The notes beneath the pieces were generated by a model. It ran no database searches. It was not told the origin of the DNA and saw only the letters and a list, made by a program, of their open reading frames with translations. This document shows positions 63,933-64,000 of a stretch of 64,000 nt of DNA, in pieces (the stretch's first letter is position 1; every line of letters begins with the position of its first letter). Source of the stretch: Tridacna crocea (taxonomy: Eukaryota > Mollusca > Bivalvia > Cardiida > Cardiidae); the NCBI GenBank assembly GCA_943736015.1, contig OX031062.1, positions 31,655,462-31,719,461 of the forward strand. Direction: 5' to 3'. The position numbers were made by a program, and so were the translations under genes.

Positions 63933-64000
63933 ACTGTTGACCACATCATCCCAACTTCTGACATCCCTGAAAGAGAAGCCTTCTGAAAACATTGAGGGGA
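63930..64000 (+). mobile_element. TM-A MITE, cut by the window edge
   Basis: TTAACTGTTGACCACATCAT, P arm and start of the core. Confidence 0.85.

Overview
Eukaryotic, AT-rich, repeat-crowded DNA, most likely from a bivalve mollusc. The two recognisable genes are animal genes, and many repeats have the look of bivalve repeats: tRNA-headed SINEs, elements built on ~155-160 bp tandem cores with subterminal inverted repeats (pearl/CvA/BIV160/HINE-like), and a hairpin element ending in GAGCCATGCTCTG. No database search was possible, so the organism is inference.

Genes. FBXL5, the iron- and oxygen-sensing F-box protein with an N-terminal hemerythrin domain, runs on the minus strand from 29026 down to at least 10408. 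I place eight coding exons with consistent splice phases, about 760 codons. The terminal exon (last leucine-rich repeats and the C-terminal cysteine motif) was not found; it lies either left of the window or in sequence I could not recognise. Head-to-head with it, 250 bp away, is an intronless plus-strand gene (29277-29840) for a SPMIP1/ATP6V1FNB-like sperm axoneme protein. The shared 250-bp promoter holds ETS, TCTCGCGA and CRE motifs. From about 30 kb to the right end I find no convincing gene.

Repeats. The dominant feature is a TTAA-bounded, palindrome-centred MITE superfamily, called TM here, with roughly 90-100 recognisable copies or pieces, by eye a quarter to a third of the window. Ends read TTAACCCWTTACC..., as in piggyBac-type elements. 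The centre is a ~65-bp near-perfect palindrome. TM-A has arm P (contains CCCTACTTTTGACG), centre GCTGGTWACCAGC, and arm Q (contains GCATTTGCAGACGACAAA). TM-B and TM-C share an outer left arm (CTCCATAGATACTCATTT) but differ inside, with centre GCTCGTWACGAGC. TM-D has Q-like and P-like arms (CCAGGGCTTGTTTGGG) with the TM-B/C centre. Strand + for TM means P (or the CTCCATAG arm) at the left. No transposase source is in the window.

Layout. 1-10.4 kb: TM copies, a helentron-like element, repeat debris. 10.4-29.0 kb: FBXL5, introns filled with TM copies, two long ~155-bp tandem-core elements (16.6-18.0, 21.7-23.2 kb), hairpin MITEs and a fold-back element (26.6-28.3 kb). 29.0-29.95 kb: bidirectional promoter and SPMIP1-like gene. 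30-64 kb: non-coding, with a second long inverted-repeat element (32.7-35.5 kb), SINEs, a minisatellite (41.9-42.2 kb), a nested-palindrome element (41.1-41.36 kb) and heavily nested TM copies, most strikingly a three-deep nest at 57804-58478.
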